From Collybia mongolica (lineage: Eukaryota; Basidiomycota; Agaricomycetes; Agaricales; Clitocybaceae), in NCBI GenBank assembly GCA_013420905.1, contig JAAXNY010000012.1:372001-436000 (forward strand): a stretch of DNA of 64,000 nt, in the 5' to 3' direction. Made by a program: the position numbers and the translations under genes. Positions within the stretch are counted from its first letter, which is position 1. Each line of letters begins with the position of its first letter. Below, piece by piece: positions 33,800 through 45,551 of the stretch. The notes under the pieces were generated by a model. It saw nothing but the letters and a program-made list of their open reading frames with translations. It did not search any database and was not told the DNA's origin.

Positions 33800-34545
33800 C
33801 TAATCGGGGCTATGGTATTCGATCGTCACCCTCCGCTTCATGAAGGACACAAAAGTGACTACAATAAGATCCACCGAACTCAGACCGGCAGGTAAAATCT
33901 CCAGGAGTGCTCTCCGAGAACGGGATACTATTCCCAGCTTCGCACGTCGGTATTTGGCGAGAAGTGTGTGAGAGCTGTCATTCAGTATCAACTGTGTAAC
34001 ACTTGTCAGTATTATAAAACGGGGCAAGATTGTCACGTACGACAGGAGATTGGATAAAAATTTGCCATTTATATGGTCGATTGTCTGGGCCTGTAAATGA
34101 CCACGAGCTTATTTTCCAAGGTTGTTACACCAATTCGGAAATTGACTTTAGAAGTCTATATCAACGTAGATGCTCACTTCTCTGATGCTGAACTTGCATC
34201 ATAGGGATGTAGGACTAAGTCCATGTTTGTGGCGCACAATCGCAACCTTGTTCCGTGCATGTCTTGGTGCTCCACCTTACCGATTTCAGTTCCAACATGA
34301 CCTGTGCTGACCTCCCCTTCAATCCGAATGATTGTTGTCGCTGCTCCTGATATGTTTTTTGGTGTCGCGATCTGATATTTCGGTCCGTCTTCGGCAACTA
34401 GGAGAGTATGTGAAGGGTCATTGTTAACAAGAGATAGTTCCATGGAACGTGATCGTTGTCCAAAGTCTGTGGTGGATGTAGGAAGCACGTTGGAGAATAA
34501 ACTGCCCGAAACATCAGGCGAGTGCTGTTGGTGAAAAAGGCCCAT
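33800..34545 (-). CDS. DUF6593-family protein, divergent copy
   Basis: Minus-strand exons 34545-34178, 34107-34041 (67 nt) and 33991-33800, giving 208 residues. It has a longer N-terminus than the other copies. Motifs: MELSLVNNDPSHTLLVAED, ATTIIRIEGE, SFTGPDNRPYKWQIF in the 67-nt exon, LILNDSSHTLLAKYRRAKLG in the last. The phases (2, then 0) match the cluster although sequence identity is low, so it is an older member. It is divergent to ATG15, with about 340 bp between their starts. Confidence 0.75.
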
Positions 34546-34887
34546 GATGGAAGTGAATCACTGGGCCTAGACCTGGGGCCTTATTGATCTGGCGCTTATC
34601 TGCACCATAGATTTGAGGCTCATCGGGGGTAGAGAGAAGAGGGAAGAGAGAAGTGGCCATATTCGGGTATTTAGATGGGCCTAAGACCACATAACGGTCG
34701 GAGGTCAGTTTAAGTGCAACAGTGGAATTGAAAGAATATTTTCAATTTTCTCTTTCGCCTCCGTCAATCCTAATCACGTGCTATAATATCACGTGCATTG
34801 AAGTTCTCCCCAAATCGTTACCTTGGGTGGCATGTTCACGGCGTGCTCAGTGTTTCCTTCGGTACTATCACTTGTATCGTGATAGCC

Positions 34888-36505
34888 ATGCTATATACTA
34901 TTCCCAGTGTTCTGAGGACTTTAATTGCGACGTTTATATGGTCGAAAGAAATCCACGACGCAACCGCACCTCTTAGGTTTCACCTCCGTCATGAACATGC
35001 GGTTTCAAACGATTCACGCATTGTTTTCTCGAATATCGCGCCGTCGTTCTTTGCAGAACCATATCATATATCTACGACGAAGGTTAAGGCATATCGACCG
35101 CCTTCATTCATGGCCTTTTCAAATGCTCGAACTCGATCTATAAGGCACGCCCAGACGGTGCCACTGGACTGGAGAGATGTGGAAGTACCGGGCCCAGATG
35201 TTCAGAAGAGGGAGAATTTACAGCTGTTAGCAAAGATGACATACAATGCGTACTTTGCACCGGGCGACAAGGAGTGGTATGAGCTAGGCTCAGACTGGAA
35301 TACTGTGCGTCAGATCTGCAACCACCATCTAGGACGATGACTAACTATGCGTCTTAGAGCTATCCGTTCGGGTGGGAACCAGATGCAGATGGTTTTCGTG
35401 GACACGTATTTGTCTCTGAGGATAACTCGACTGTGGTTGTTTCTATCAAAGGCACGTCAGCAGGCTGGGTTGCTGGAGGAAGTAGCCCTACCACAAAGAA
35501 AGACAAGATTAACGATAATCTTCTGTTCTCATGCTGCTGCGCACGCGTTGGTCCAACGTGGTCTCCGGTATGTGATTGTTACTCAGGCGGCTATCGATGC
35601 GACCAAACTTGTGTGGAACAATCCCTCATTGAGGACAGTCTATTTTACCCCATCGGAACCGTGAGTCGACCAATTATCTGTTCTCCTATTCGCTGACAAT
35701 TTAGCCCAGAATCTATACAACAACATCACATATATGTACCCCGACGCAAATATCTGGGTCACAGGTCATAATCTCAATCCTCTAACGAACAACGAAGGCT
35801 CATGTATCTTAATCAGGACACTCCCTCGGAGGCGCTTTGGCATCTCTTCTGGGTGTTACCTTCGGTGCCCCCGTGGTAGCGTTTGAGGCTCCTGGCGAGA
35901 AAATGGCTGCCAAACGTCTGCATCTTCCTTCTCCCGTATGTTAATCAGGATTAGTAAACCACCTATCATATACTCATTTCCTTGCAGCCATCTGCCCAAC
36001 ATATCACACACATCTATCACACTGCTGATGTACGTTTCAATCTCAACAGCTTCCCTTGTCCACATCATTGACGTTTCCGTGTTACAGCCTGTCGCGATGG
36101 GCACTTGCACCGGTATTACGTCCTCCTGTGCCATTGGAGGTTATGCTATGGAATCTCGGTTCGTCGTTCTGACTCGAGCTTTAGCAGTATTATTTAAATT
36201 TGACCAAAAAGTTGTCACCTGGGAAAAAGTATCCTTTATGATACGGTTGGAAAACTTGACTGGAGCGTCGATATTCGGACCCATCCTATTAGGGTGGTCA
36301 TTGAGAGAATCTTAAACGAAGACTGGGACCCTGAGAATGGGCTTGAAGTCCCGGCTGCAGAGGCAGAGAAGGACTGTGTGGTGCGTTACAGCACCGGGTG
36401 CGCACGGCCTAGAGCTCTGACCTTTCACAACAGGATTGCTACAATTGGGAATATGGAGATTATAAGAATCTCACTCAACATAGATCCCGCACAGGGTGTA
36501 GATGA
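34888..36505 (+). CDS. ATG15: Autophagic lipase Atg15-like (putative triacylglycerol lipase)
   Basis: Exons 34888-35304, 35358-35660, 35710-35764, 35817-35935, 35988-36029, 36088-36158, 36212-36380 and 36434-36505. Atg15 is a vacuolar/multivesicular-body lipase that breaks down autophagic body membranes. Visible motifs: an N-terminal hydrophobic segment, [72 protein letters not shown], the serine motif [13 protein letters not shown] (formed across the 35765-35816 intron), [29 protein letters not shown] (catalytic Asp), [25 protein letters not shown] (catalytic His). The triad is intact. The start is uncertain: the frame is open upstream to 34774 without ATG, so a 5' exon could be missing. The third intron begins GTCATA, a weak donor. 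Confidence 0.9.
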
Positions 36506-37792
36506 TCTGACTGAGGATATCCTTATTGGATGACGTGCACTCTGTTTATGTGTATCACATCCGTAAATTAATAATCTGACTATTTTATTTCCATTCTTGT
36601 GAAGGGCTTCCAATACACCAAGTGTGCGAAAGGCCCTTTCGCGTATCTTGCAAGTTTACAGATCCGAGCCGTTGTTGCAAATACCCTCATGGCTCCCGCG
36701 AGGATTGTACCGTATCCGAGGAGGTCGTCGAAGAACGTCCTACCCGATGCGTAAAATGTATCCCAACGGAATTGCAAGTCCTCCCTCACCGCACAGCAGC
36801 TGAGGGGAGACGAGTTCGAGCTACATACTGTTCTCTGAATGGATAACATCTCAGTGATCATGCAAGAGCCCTGGGACTCTAAGTGGCGAGATGGTTTGAC
36901 TGTCTCTTGTCGATCAACATGTGTCGACTCCTAAATCCTTTGTTACAGGGCTTTAAGGTGGCTTTGTAGCCGACCCGCTTCCTACAAAGGAAAAGGAAAA
37001 GGTTACCAAAATACGTTGTGATCTCGAACAGACTGTCATGAATTGCCCCCGGAAGCCTGATGCATCTATGTCACCCTCAAATTCGGCATTCGAATTCAAG
37101 CGGATCAGACTTCCGGGATATCACAGCTGCCCGTAAGAGTGAAATCATGATCAGGCTCATTATCATAGGAACGTGAGTAAACTCAAACTCGATTTTTGCC
37201 TATCTATATATATATCATGCGTAGGTCTTACCAAATTGGTACATATTACAGCACCCTTTCGACCTTCTCCGCAATAAGGCCTCGAATTTTCCCTCTGCTG
37301 CAACGCCGTGGATATCATTCGCTCTAAAATTTGATGGGGTGTCAACAACTTCCTTCTATGAATAACCTCCTTTAATACCTAAAACATGTCTGAAGATCCC
37401 AGCGTTTATCTCAACGGCTCCGAACTTTATATCGAAACTATTTCGGTCTATTAATCAATCTTCGACAAATCGATCGACCGCAATTAAAACAACACAGATA
37501 ATTATAGTAGGGTATATTCCATCCGTCTCAAGATAAACTTACTCTAGTTTGGTCCCAACGTATCGCAATACCAATTCTTTCATTCGCTGGGAATACATCA
37601 GTAGACTTATCCTTGTTCCAGCGTTTCACCAAACAAACGTTTTTGGAAACCCGGCAGCATATTATCAACCTCGCGGCAAGTGTTCAAATATCAAAAATCG
37701 AGAGAGCGAGGCATTGGCAAACGTATAAAAGACTCATTAAACGGATTAGCAAGTGTTTCTTCACCTCATACATCCTATACAACTCGTAAAAT
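36506..37792. other. Intergenic, ATG15 to cupredoxin
   Basis: A minus-strand open stretch at 36580-36861 (93 codons) is convergent to ATG15 but has no recognised motif. A TATAAAA box lies at 37724-37730, about 63 nt before the cupredoxin ATG. Confidence 0.5.
37724..37730 (+). promoter_or_regulatory. TATA box of the cupredoxin gene
   Basis: TATAAAA, 63 nt upstream of ATG 37793. Confidence 0.55.
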
Positions 37793-38453
37793 ATGCTCTT
37801 CGCCAAAGCTTTGTTCCTTGCTATCGCCCCAGTGGCTTTGGCTGTCAGCCATGCAGTGACCCTCGGGTTGGACAATACCCTCACGTTCACTCCCAACCAG
37901 CTCATCGCTGGTATTGGTGATACTATCACATTCACTGTGTAAGGCGATTCGATCCTATCCTCTGTCAATGATGCTTACTGCCATCGCATTCGCCAGCGTC
38001 GCAAGGAATCGTGAGCGCAAAACGTTTTAAATCCACACTAGACGCTTACCACCCTTTCCCGATTTCAGACTCCACCACCACCACTAACTTCAGTGGCCAA
38101 GTCTGCCCACCTCCCCCTGGAGGCGTCGGAGTGAACGGCTGGGATTCTGGATTGTACGAGGCTTTCCCTTTTTCGGTGTCTGAAAGCCCCCTCACGCTCC
38201 GGCGATTCGTAGCATGTCTGACCTGGACGGATCCCTTCCTCACTTTACTTACACTGTCAAAGACACTTTGCCTCACTTCGCTGCTTGTATGCAGAATGCT
38301 GGAGCCCACTGCAGTAAGCAATGCCTTTCACGACATTTGGGAGACTTCTGATCCTTTGATAACATAGAGGCCGGCATGACATTCGCACTGAACCCAACAG
38401 CCGAGCAGACCTACGATCAGTTCTTAGCTAACGCCAAGGCATCCGTCTTGTGA
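37793..38453 (+). CDS. Secreted cupredoxin-like protein
   Basis: Exons 37793-37938, 37997-38010 (14-nt micro-exon), 38069-38153, 38213-38313 and 38368-38453, giving 143 residues. The first about 18 residues (MLFAKALFLAIAPVALAV) are a signal peptide. Then LTFTPNQLIAGIGDTITFTV and, across the micro-exon, VARNHS; CPPPPGG; NGWDSGF; FTYTVKDTLPHFAACMQNAG; HCKAGMTFALNPT. This is the fungal extracellular cupredoxin fold. His in NHS, Cys in AACMQ, His in AHC and Met in AGM are placed as the four ligands of a type 1 copper site, so copper binding is plausible. No GPI-type tail is seen. The splice choices are mine; they are supported by frame and by the conserved motifs. Confidence 0.82.
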
Positions 38454-38843
38454 AATAGGCTTTATAAAGTTGGGACTTTAGTCTAAGATGTTGCCTTTTT
38501 CAGCGATAGTATTTGAGGAGATATTTGTTTGTCGTTATATGAAATTGTCGTTGTACCCTCCATGGAATATTGTGAATTTCTGCCCCCAGTTTATTCATAA
38601 ATATGTGGATGTACACAAAAGTTGTTGGTTATGAAATTGGCCATAAATCAGCCGCATGTAAGGGTATAGTATCTGCTTGACATATCCCACTATCTACGGA
38701 CGTACCCTTTGCCTTCGTCGTCAGTCTCATACCCGGATTCAGAGCCACAACATGATGAAGCGGCATCATCATCCTTCCCCGCATGAACATCGGCAAAATT
38801 ATCAGTCAAATCACGATCAGGAATCTTCATAGAAGATATTTGA

Positions 38844-41404
38844 TTAGAAAATGGCTTCATAGAATAGGAGATGACGAACCGGCAGGCGGACAATGTATGC
38901 AAGAAGTGATGCACAGACCGCCAGCGTGAAAACAGATTTCAGGCTCGCGCCGTAAGCATCTCTCGCGATTCGTCGAAGGTCTGGTGAAAGGTCCGCCACA
39001 TGGCGCGAAGAGTGTCGGATCCTTTTTATGATCTATATAGTGATTAGTTGCTGGCCCGCGTAATAATAAACACGAATGGAAGCTAACCTGTTCGGCATCT
39101 GGCGAGTGGACGTGCGCGCGCAATTCAGTATTAAGCTTTGATTGGAAGATCGCAGACGCCACCGCGAGTCCACCAACTTGGCCTTCACACGCGAGTCTAT
39201 AAGTTTGTGCTCCCATATTTCCAAAAATCACACCTACCCAGCCCTCGGAGGAGTTGGGCAAATCCAGTTCCAATGGCCATTTGACTCTCTGGTAAATTTG
39301 CAACTAATGCAACTACATGAAAGCTTAGCTAGGATACGGTGGAAGAGTAAATTTCACTCACTGTACATTGTTTGAAGTACAACGGCGTTCCCCAAGCCCA
39401 AAGGTATCTAAGCACGTAAAAATGAACTTTGTCCTCGTGAGACTTTCAGAAACGACTAACAATACTCAACCATAGGTGTGCCTGACTCGAGTCCTCTCGC
39501 ATTTGTGTGAGAAGAACAGCAGCCACCACGGGGAAGGTGCCGAAAACCATATTCAAGATTTTATATTTCCCAGTTTTTTGCATCATCCATCTGCCGAAAG
39601 TACAGTCAAAACGGAGTGACGCCGTGGAACTGAAATACTCACCCAGCGAATAGTGATCCTGTGGATATGCAGACACTATTTGGCAGCATATGTAATCCTG
39701 GGGATCATTAATTTACCAAGCTCTCGCGGCTCTTTAGTACGAGTGGCGCTTACCGGCTGTCGAAGCAGAAGATAACATGACAGTTTGGAACCAGACTGGG
39801 AAAAAGTATGTTACCGACAAATTGCAGACGGCTACGAGGGCGTTGCTGCAGCCAACCAGTACGGGGACTTTTTGAGTTAACAAGGAAGGCGGAAGCACAG
39901 GTTCGACGGCGATGAATATTTCGTTAAAGAGAAAAAGGTTGAAAAAAATAAATGCCGACAGTAGAGACCTCAAAACTAAGGGATCTGACCACTTGAAGGT
40001 CGTAGTCAACAGCTGTGGAGTAAGCGACGGATTTCCAAACATACCGCTTCACCTTCATTGTACCGTCTACTCAAGAAACAGAGCATGGACCCGACCTGGA
40101 GACATAAAGTCAATGCGATGGGAGACTATACAGCTTTTACATACAGTTCCCATAAGAGTTAGAGTACCACCATAGTCAATACGCTTCAAAATGTCCCGAG
40201 TACTCCTGCCAGTTCCCTTAGAGTCCGGAAGTCAGTATCTATCGAGGTTTGTTTGGGAGGAACTGACGGGTGTGATATAGTGTAAATTATAACTGGTAAG
40301 GGCCAGAGATACCCCGAATAGGGGCATTTGAGCCAAGAAAGCCCACCGCCAGCCGAGCCTATACAGCCATAATTTAAGTTATGAAAATCAATCTGGAGAA
40401 AGGTAGGTCCTACCAGTCCGTGATAAATCCTCCAATGGGTCCACCTAGGCCTATTCCGGCCTTCGAATTCGGGTCAGAGAGTGGAATATAAAAAAAAGAA
40501 CTGAACCATACGCCGTAGAATATTCCCCCGATACTCTGGACGAAGCCTCGAGACTTTATCAAGGGGATTTTAGTAACTGTGGTATCAATCTAACGATATC
40601 TTACCCGCAGGTTATACGTATCGCTGGTGATTATTCTGTCGACGGGTGTTAGGCGATAACATCAGAATCGAAATGACTTCACGAACGCCGACGTTGTAAA
40701 AATCCCACCGGCACCTAAACCCGACACCTGCAGCGACGTGACTTAGGACGAAGTGACAGAAAAATATTCACACGTACGAAGCGGGATATTATTAGCAAAT
40801 TCATACTGTTTGATAGCCCACAGGCCAGGATTCCTACGGCTGCAAAAAGGACAGCAATGTGGTGGGCACAACGTCTACCAACAGCGTTACAGAGGCGGCC
40901 ATATAGCGGAGTGAATGTACATGTTGCCAAAAGGTATCTGCTCGTGGCGCAACAGTCAGCATTCCGATGCGAAAATGCAAGTTTTGTGATACTTACGAGG
41001 TCCCAAGCCAGCTTGCTTGATTAGATTTGTTAAAATCGGATGAAATAGAGGGGAGCACTTTGAAGGTGTTTTAGGTGGGGCTAAAGAGATGTTTTATGGT
41101 GAAGAGGACATACTGGTAGGAACCAAAGATACTGGTATCGAGTGGAATTAGTAGCGATTGGGTAGGAAGGAGTTTATCCCGACGAACGATTTAACGCCTT
41201 TAATGAAGTGAGAATTATAAAGCTATTAAATAGTTCAAGACCCACGGAGACAAACTGGGCTAGCCATATCCCAAGTAAAATCCCATGTCGAGTGGAGGGC
41301 GTGATATCTAAAGGCCCCACTCGCGATGGGGGTATATAACTTGGGTAATTGAGTCGGGTAGTTGAAGTGCTTTTGAGCAAAGGTTCGCGTTCTGAGTGTA
41401 CCAT
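38844..41404 (-). CDS. MFS transporter (Vba-type/DHA2, vacuolar or plasma membrane)
   Basis: Multi-exon gene on the minus strand from ATG 41404. Recognisable segments in order: a hydrophilic start (MVHSEREPLLKS), first span (GILLGIWLAQFVSVGLE), SISSDFNKSNQASWLGTS, then YLLATCTFTPLYGRLCNAVGRR (motif A), LFAAVGILACGLSNSMN, SGLGAGGIFTTSAF, IITSDTYNLR, GLGGPIGGFITD, LGWRWAFLAQMPLFG, later RWMMQKTGKYKI, EGWVGVIFGNMGAQTYRLACE and the last span near 38870-38940 (VCASLLAYIVRLPV). These fit a 14-span transporter related to vacuolar basic amino acid transporters. Exon borders were followed only in part; I saw no lesion. I end it at TAA 38846-38844; an in-frame splice to a stretch ending near 38697 is possible. 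Confidence 0.8.
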
Positions 41405-42534
41405 CTAGTTTCAGTGAGGGGGCTGGGAGTTTGATTTAAGAGCGAAAATTGTAAGGGGGCCGTATATACATGCAATGTAACTTATAGATAAGACACTAGA
41501 GGGAGCCAAGGTGAATGATTTTTTTTCGCAACGTAATGCCAAGTGGACGTTGAGTTCGTTTCTGATGAGTGTGAGTAGAAGGGAAAGAAAGTTAAAGATA
41601 TTTCGAGCACACTATCCACTCTTTGGAGCTACCAAGCGACGTCATGAAAATCTTGGAGATTGCTGGAAGTAAGATTAGGAGTCGCGCATCACCATGATTT
41701 TTCTACCAAGTGTATTTTGCTGACATTGGTGTCCCAACTGCCAAATGATTTGTGTATTGCCGATGCCGAAATGGCAAGTGGAGGATTGATAATAACTAGA
41801 AGTAAAGGGTGGCTTGGCAAGATAACATCCAAAAGACTTGCGGGGCCAGTGTCACCATCCGAAGCTTCTAAGAATCCTAAAAGGAAGTCGGGTCGGTAAA
41901 GAACGCTTGAGTGTGAAGAAGTCGTGGTGATTGAATTGTGACAGGTGTATACACTTTCGAAAAGGGGGTAGATAACCCATATCGCACGTTGATGCCCTTA
42001 ATGGCGCTTCATCGCGGTATCGCGTTTGGAACGATTTGATCCTGAATGAAAACGGTTTTGCTTGGCCTGTGGCCGGTGGGTCGTCGAATGATTAGCACGG
42101 CTTCTAGTAAATGAGATGAATTTCCGAGATGCGTTGTGCCAAGTGCTCGATACATTTTGAAGGGAAAGATAAGAAAACCTAGAACTTAGTGATTTGATTG
42201 TTCGATGTAAGAATTTTACTCTGGGATAGCTACACACCATTCTTGTCATCTTTCGTTGGACAGGAACTTGGGAAATAATCATTCTTATGCGAGGAAAGCA
42301 GTTCCGAGGGTCATATGAGTGGGAACTGGGATCTCGTGTTAGTGACCTATCCCATTCTCCGCTTTTGATATTTCAAGGTGCGTCGCGACAGAAATGCGAT
42401 TTACAGGAATCAGTCGGCAGTCCTATATGTTTCCGAGAAAACGCTGTGAGAACTCAATGGTTTCGATGCGTATCCAAGGGAAAGACAGTCTTCGTAGACT
42501 ATAACGATGTGGGTAGCGTAATGATAACTTCGGC
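41405..42534. other. Intergenic, MFS gene to Tnp2 element
   Basis: No credible exon seen. It should hold the promoter of the MFS gene. Confidence 0.45.
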
Positions 42535-42541
42535 GATGAGG

Positions 42542-42585
42542 CCCAGTGAAAGTCGGTCATGAGCTGGGCTGGGAATATCTGAGCT
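42542..42585. repeat. Left TIR of the Tnp2-type element
   Basis: Matches the reverse complement of 49134-49177 with a few mismatches. Preceded by GATGAGG. Confidence 0.8.
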
Positions 42586-42978
42586 GAGTCGAGCTTCCAG
42601 GTAAACACAGACAACCACAAAAATTTACCATCTGCAGATTTTTTTCTGCGAATGTTGGGCGATCTGCGCAACGCGTTTGTTCTGTTTTACGGATACTACA
42701 GAAACTCCTGCTCTCGTATGAGTGGATCTGGGGTGATCTGAGAATTACGTGTAATTGCAGAATTTCTACTGAATACATCTGCGCGTGCTAATGAGCGGTT
42801 TATCTGAGCCAAACCGTGCCTTTCCGCGTCCTTCCGAGCCTCTAGTGGTCTACATTCTAGGCAGCTGTTTCCTTGTCCTCCTGATTGTCCCGGTCACCTG
42901 TAAGTGTCGTATTGCTAGAAACCGACATGAAGTACATTGGGTAATTGGTAATTATGACAGTTACACACCGTTTATGAA

Positions 42979-45226
42979 CTACCCTCGCTCGGAGACATTA
43001 TCTTCGCTGCAGTGGCGGCTTTCTTTTCTTTGCTCAGTTCTTCGTAACGCTGTCATCGAGATGGTGAGTGAGCGTAGTGTATGGAAAGAGAGTGAGCTCG
43101 CCTTTATAGTTGCCGAATCAAGCTGCTTGTAAATGTCCCTAAATTGGGCGACCGTAATGGGTTCTTCAGCATGCTCCTTCAAATAATCGATTGCATAAAG
43201 ATTTCTGAATAACGCGTTAGTCAAATGTCAGTGAATTGGGCATTGCGCTTACTGGGCAGTCAATAAAGTCTCCGATGCCTTCATCAACTTGCCGCCCCTC
43301 TTGGGCTTCGGCGGGGCAGTTGTCGAAAAGGACTGGATTGCAGATTCAGGCTGGGAGACCTCAGATGCAGGTCTCGGGATCGAGAGGCCGGCGCTGAAGA
43401 AACCAGTTAGCACGAAGCAAACATGGGATAGCAATAAATCAAGTGAAACATACAGCGGGTTCATCTTCGGTATAGGGTAAGTCAGAACAGATATAGGGAA
43501 GAACAGACAAGTGACTGCGACATTACCCGAACCCGACGAGGTGGACAAGCAACTTGGGCTGCTTCCCCGTCTAGCGAACTAGCCATTGATGGAACGTCAG
43601 GTACTTGAGTAGTGCCGGCAGGCGAAAAAATGGGCGGAGGTTCCTATGATACTGGAATAAGTCTCAAAGTGGTGGACGATGGAAGAATACAGACCAATGT
43701 GGTTTCCTCAGCTACGCCACCGCTCCCAACAGTGATAGACACAGCAGTGGCTGATGTCGTACTTGGTACTCCTCCCGTTGGCGGAGTCAGTGGGGTAGAA
43801 GTCGCATTTTCGGGTGCAGTTTCTGCACTCCTTACAGGAAGCAGGCTCGAAGTCGTTGAGGAGGAATGGGACATGTCAGTTGCTGCTGGGCTTGAGTTGG
43901 AAGTCGAGCGACCAGGGGGAGGCACGTCCAAAGACATAAGCGGTGTTGCCGTTGGAGTAGCGGCCTGTTGAGCTGTGTGGGAGGATGGGGCGATTGAGGA
44001 GCTAGCAGAAGCGTTATCGCAGCTAGAAGGAGCGGGAGCAGCATCACCGTCGCTACAAAGGTCGATGACGGGGCCACTCGGCGGTATTGTGTTGTTCCGT
44101 CGTTTTCTCTTTGGTTGATTCGTAGTGCTGAGAGCATCTTCATCTGCTTTGCGTTTGCCTTTCGATGGCCTGTCACCTACATCTATATGGTAAGAGTGGA
44201 TAAGAGAACGAAATGAAGGACACCACTTACGGCTCAAAACACCCGGCTGGCGGTAATAACGCTTCCAGTCGGGATACCGGAACTTCGCAAACTCGTTGAG
44301 CTTCCAGTCTCCCTGACACCAGCGGAACTCGGGGAATTTTTTGCCCATGGTCGCGCTAAAGTATTGTGATGCTTGCTCGTTTCTCTTCGTCCAGGTTGTC
44401 GGGTCGAGACGCCAGTGATACAGTTCGTTCCATGTAACCTTGGCGAGGTCTGTCATTTCCTCAAGTCTGTCCTGGGAAACGCGCTTGCCAGACTCGTCGC
44501 AGAGAAACCCGAACTTGTCGACCATGTCGTTGCGCATTGTCGCACGTGTTTCGAAATCGGACCACTCCTTCTTATTCCAAAACCGGACTTCAGGGTGATC
44601 TTCTTCGTCTTCAGTATGCAGAGCCGGCGGAATCTTAATAGTGGGCCGTTCGGTGGATGTTCTGCTCGATGACTGATTGTTAGTGTCCTCGTTGAGCGCT
44701 CGTAACAGGGATGAATTCTGGGTCAAGCGTTGAGATTCTTTGAGCTGTTCTTTGAGCTCAGAAAAGAGTTCCCTGATAGGGATAATGTTTGATTTATTGG
44801 CATATATGCGCTGGTAAACTGATAAATAAACTGCGACCAACTTTTGTGCCTCGAATTGGTACTTTATACGCATATAATCATTGAATATGCCTGTATGGGC
44901 TTCGTTCCCTGCTGCCATGAGTGTGAAATGAGTTGCATTGCGGATAATGTCCTGCAGATCGTGTTGGGGAACGAAGGGCGGGACAGAGGTATTTTGGCGG
45001 CCACAAGACGACGAACAACATAGCTATGGCTACCGTAAGTAAAATTCAAGAGACAAAATCCTGATTGAGGGTGGCTCACAGGATGATTTTCAGGCCGGTA
45101 CTGATATGCGTCATTTCTTGGCTGATTTGTGTTACTGTGATGAACAAAGTTAGTTAAGGGTGAATTCAGCTGTTCTGTGAATGTTTTATCATAGTCAGTG
45201 GAGGAATAGTTGGAATTATAAGCCAT
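42979..45226 (-). CDS. Tnp2-element accessory protein, copy 1
   Basis: Starts at ATG 45226 (MAYNSNYSSTDYD); first exon ends 45080, second begins 45023. It continues through PQHDLQDIIRNATHFTL, a long domain with WSDFETRATMRNDMVDKFG, WNELYHWRLDPTTW and FRWCQGDWKLNEFAKFRYPDWKRYY, a basic stretch (PKRKRRNN), and a Ser/Thr/Pro-rich region. Further small exons follow, the last one (43209-42979) beginning NLYAIDYLKEHAEEPITVAQF. An intron probably lies at about 44179-44226, and the exon borders around 43560-43650 are uncertain. It lies inside the TIRs next to the transposase. No known domain recognised; the NWKL-type Trp/Lys pattern recurs in the gene at 61535-63312. DNA binding is a guess from its basic stretch. 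Confidence 0.68.
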
Positions 45227-45551
45227 AATAATATTGAAGTAGCAAGGAAGAAAACGCGTCGACGCGTTCATGCTCCTTTCAGAAGTCCCGATTTGTGTGT
45301 GTTTGGCACGACCTTCTTCACTCATAGGGCAATATGATGGTTGCGTCGACACTGTTCTAAGCAATTGAGAGAGGTTATTTATGTTTTGCTACTTGTGTAT
45401 TGTCCTATAGATATTATACCATTGTATAATGTATTCCACCTAAATTCAATCAACAGCTCAATCAAGATAACTGATGTAGAAGACTTGACCGGATTTCAAA
45501 AATTTGTCTGGTAATCAGCAGAGAGCTTAATGAAACGAGCATTGTCTTACA

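Noticed and set aside
35765..36100. ATG15 as a pseudogene because of stops between 35765 and 36087
   Set aside because: The stops lie in introns; with splicing the GHSLGG and HTAD motifs are restored.
36580..36861. Minus-strand 93-codon frame next to ATG15
   Set aside because: No motif, no splice support and no promoter signal seen; could be chance.
43612..43971. Plus-strand frame of 119 codons
   Set aside because: Antisense to the Ser/Thr/Pro-rich part of the accessory gene.
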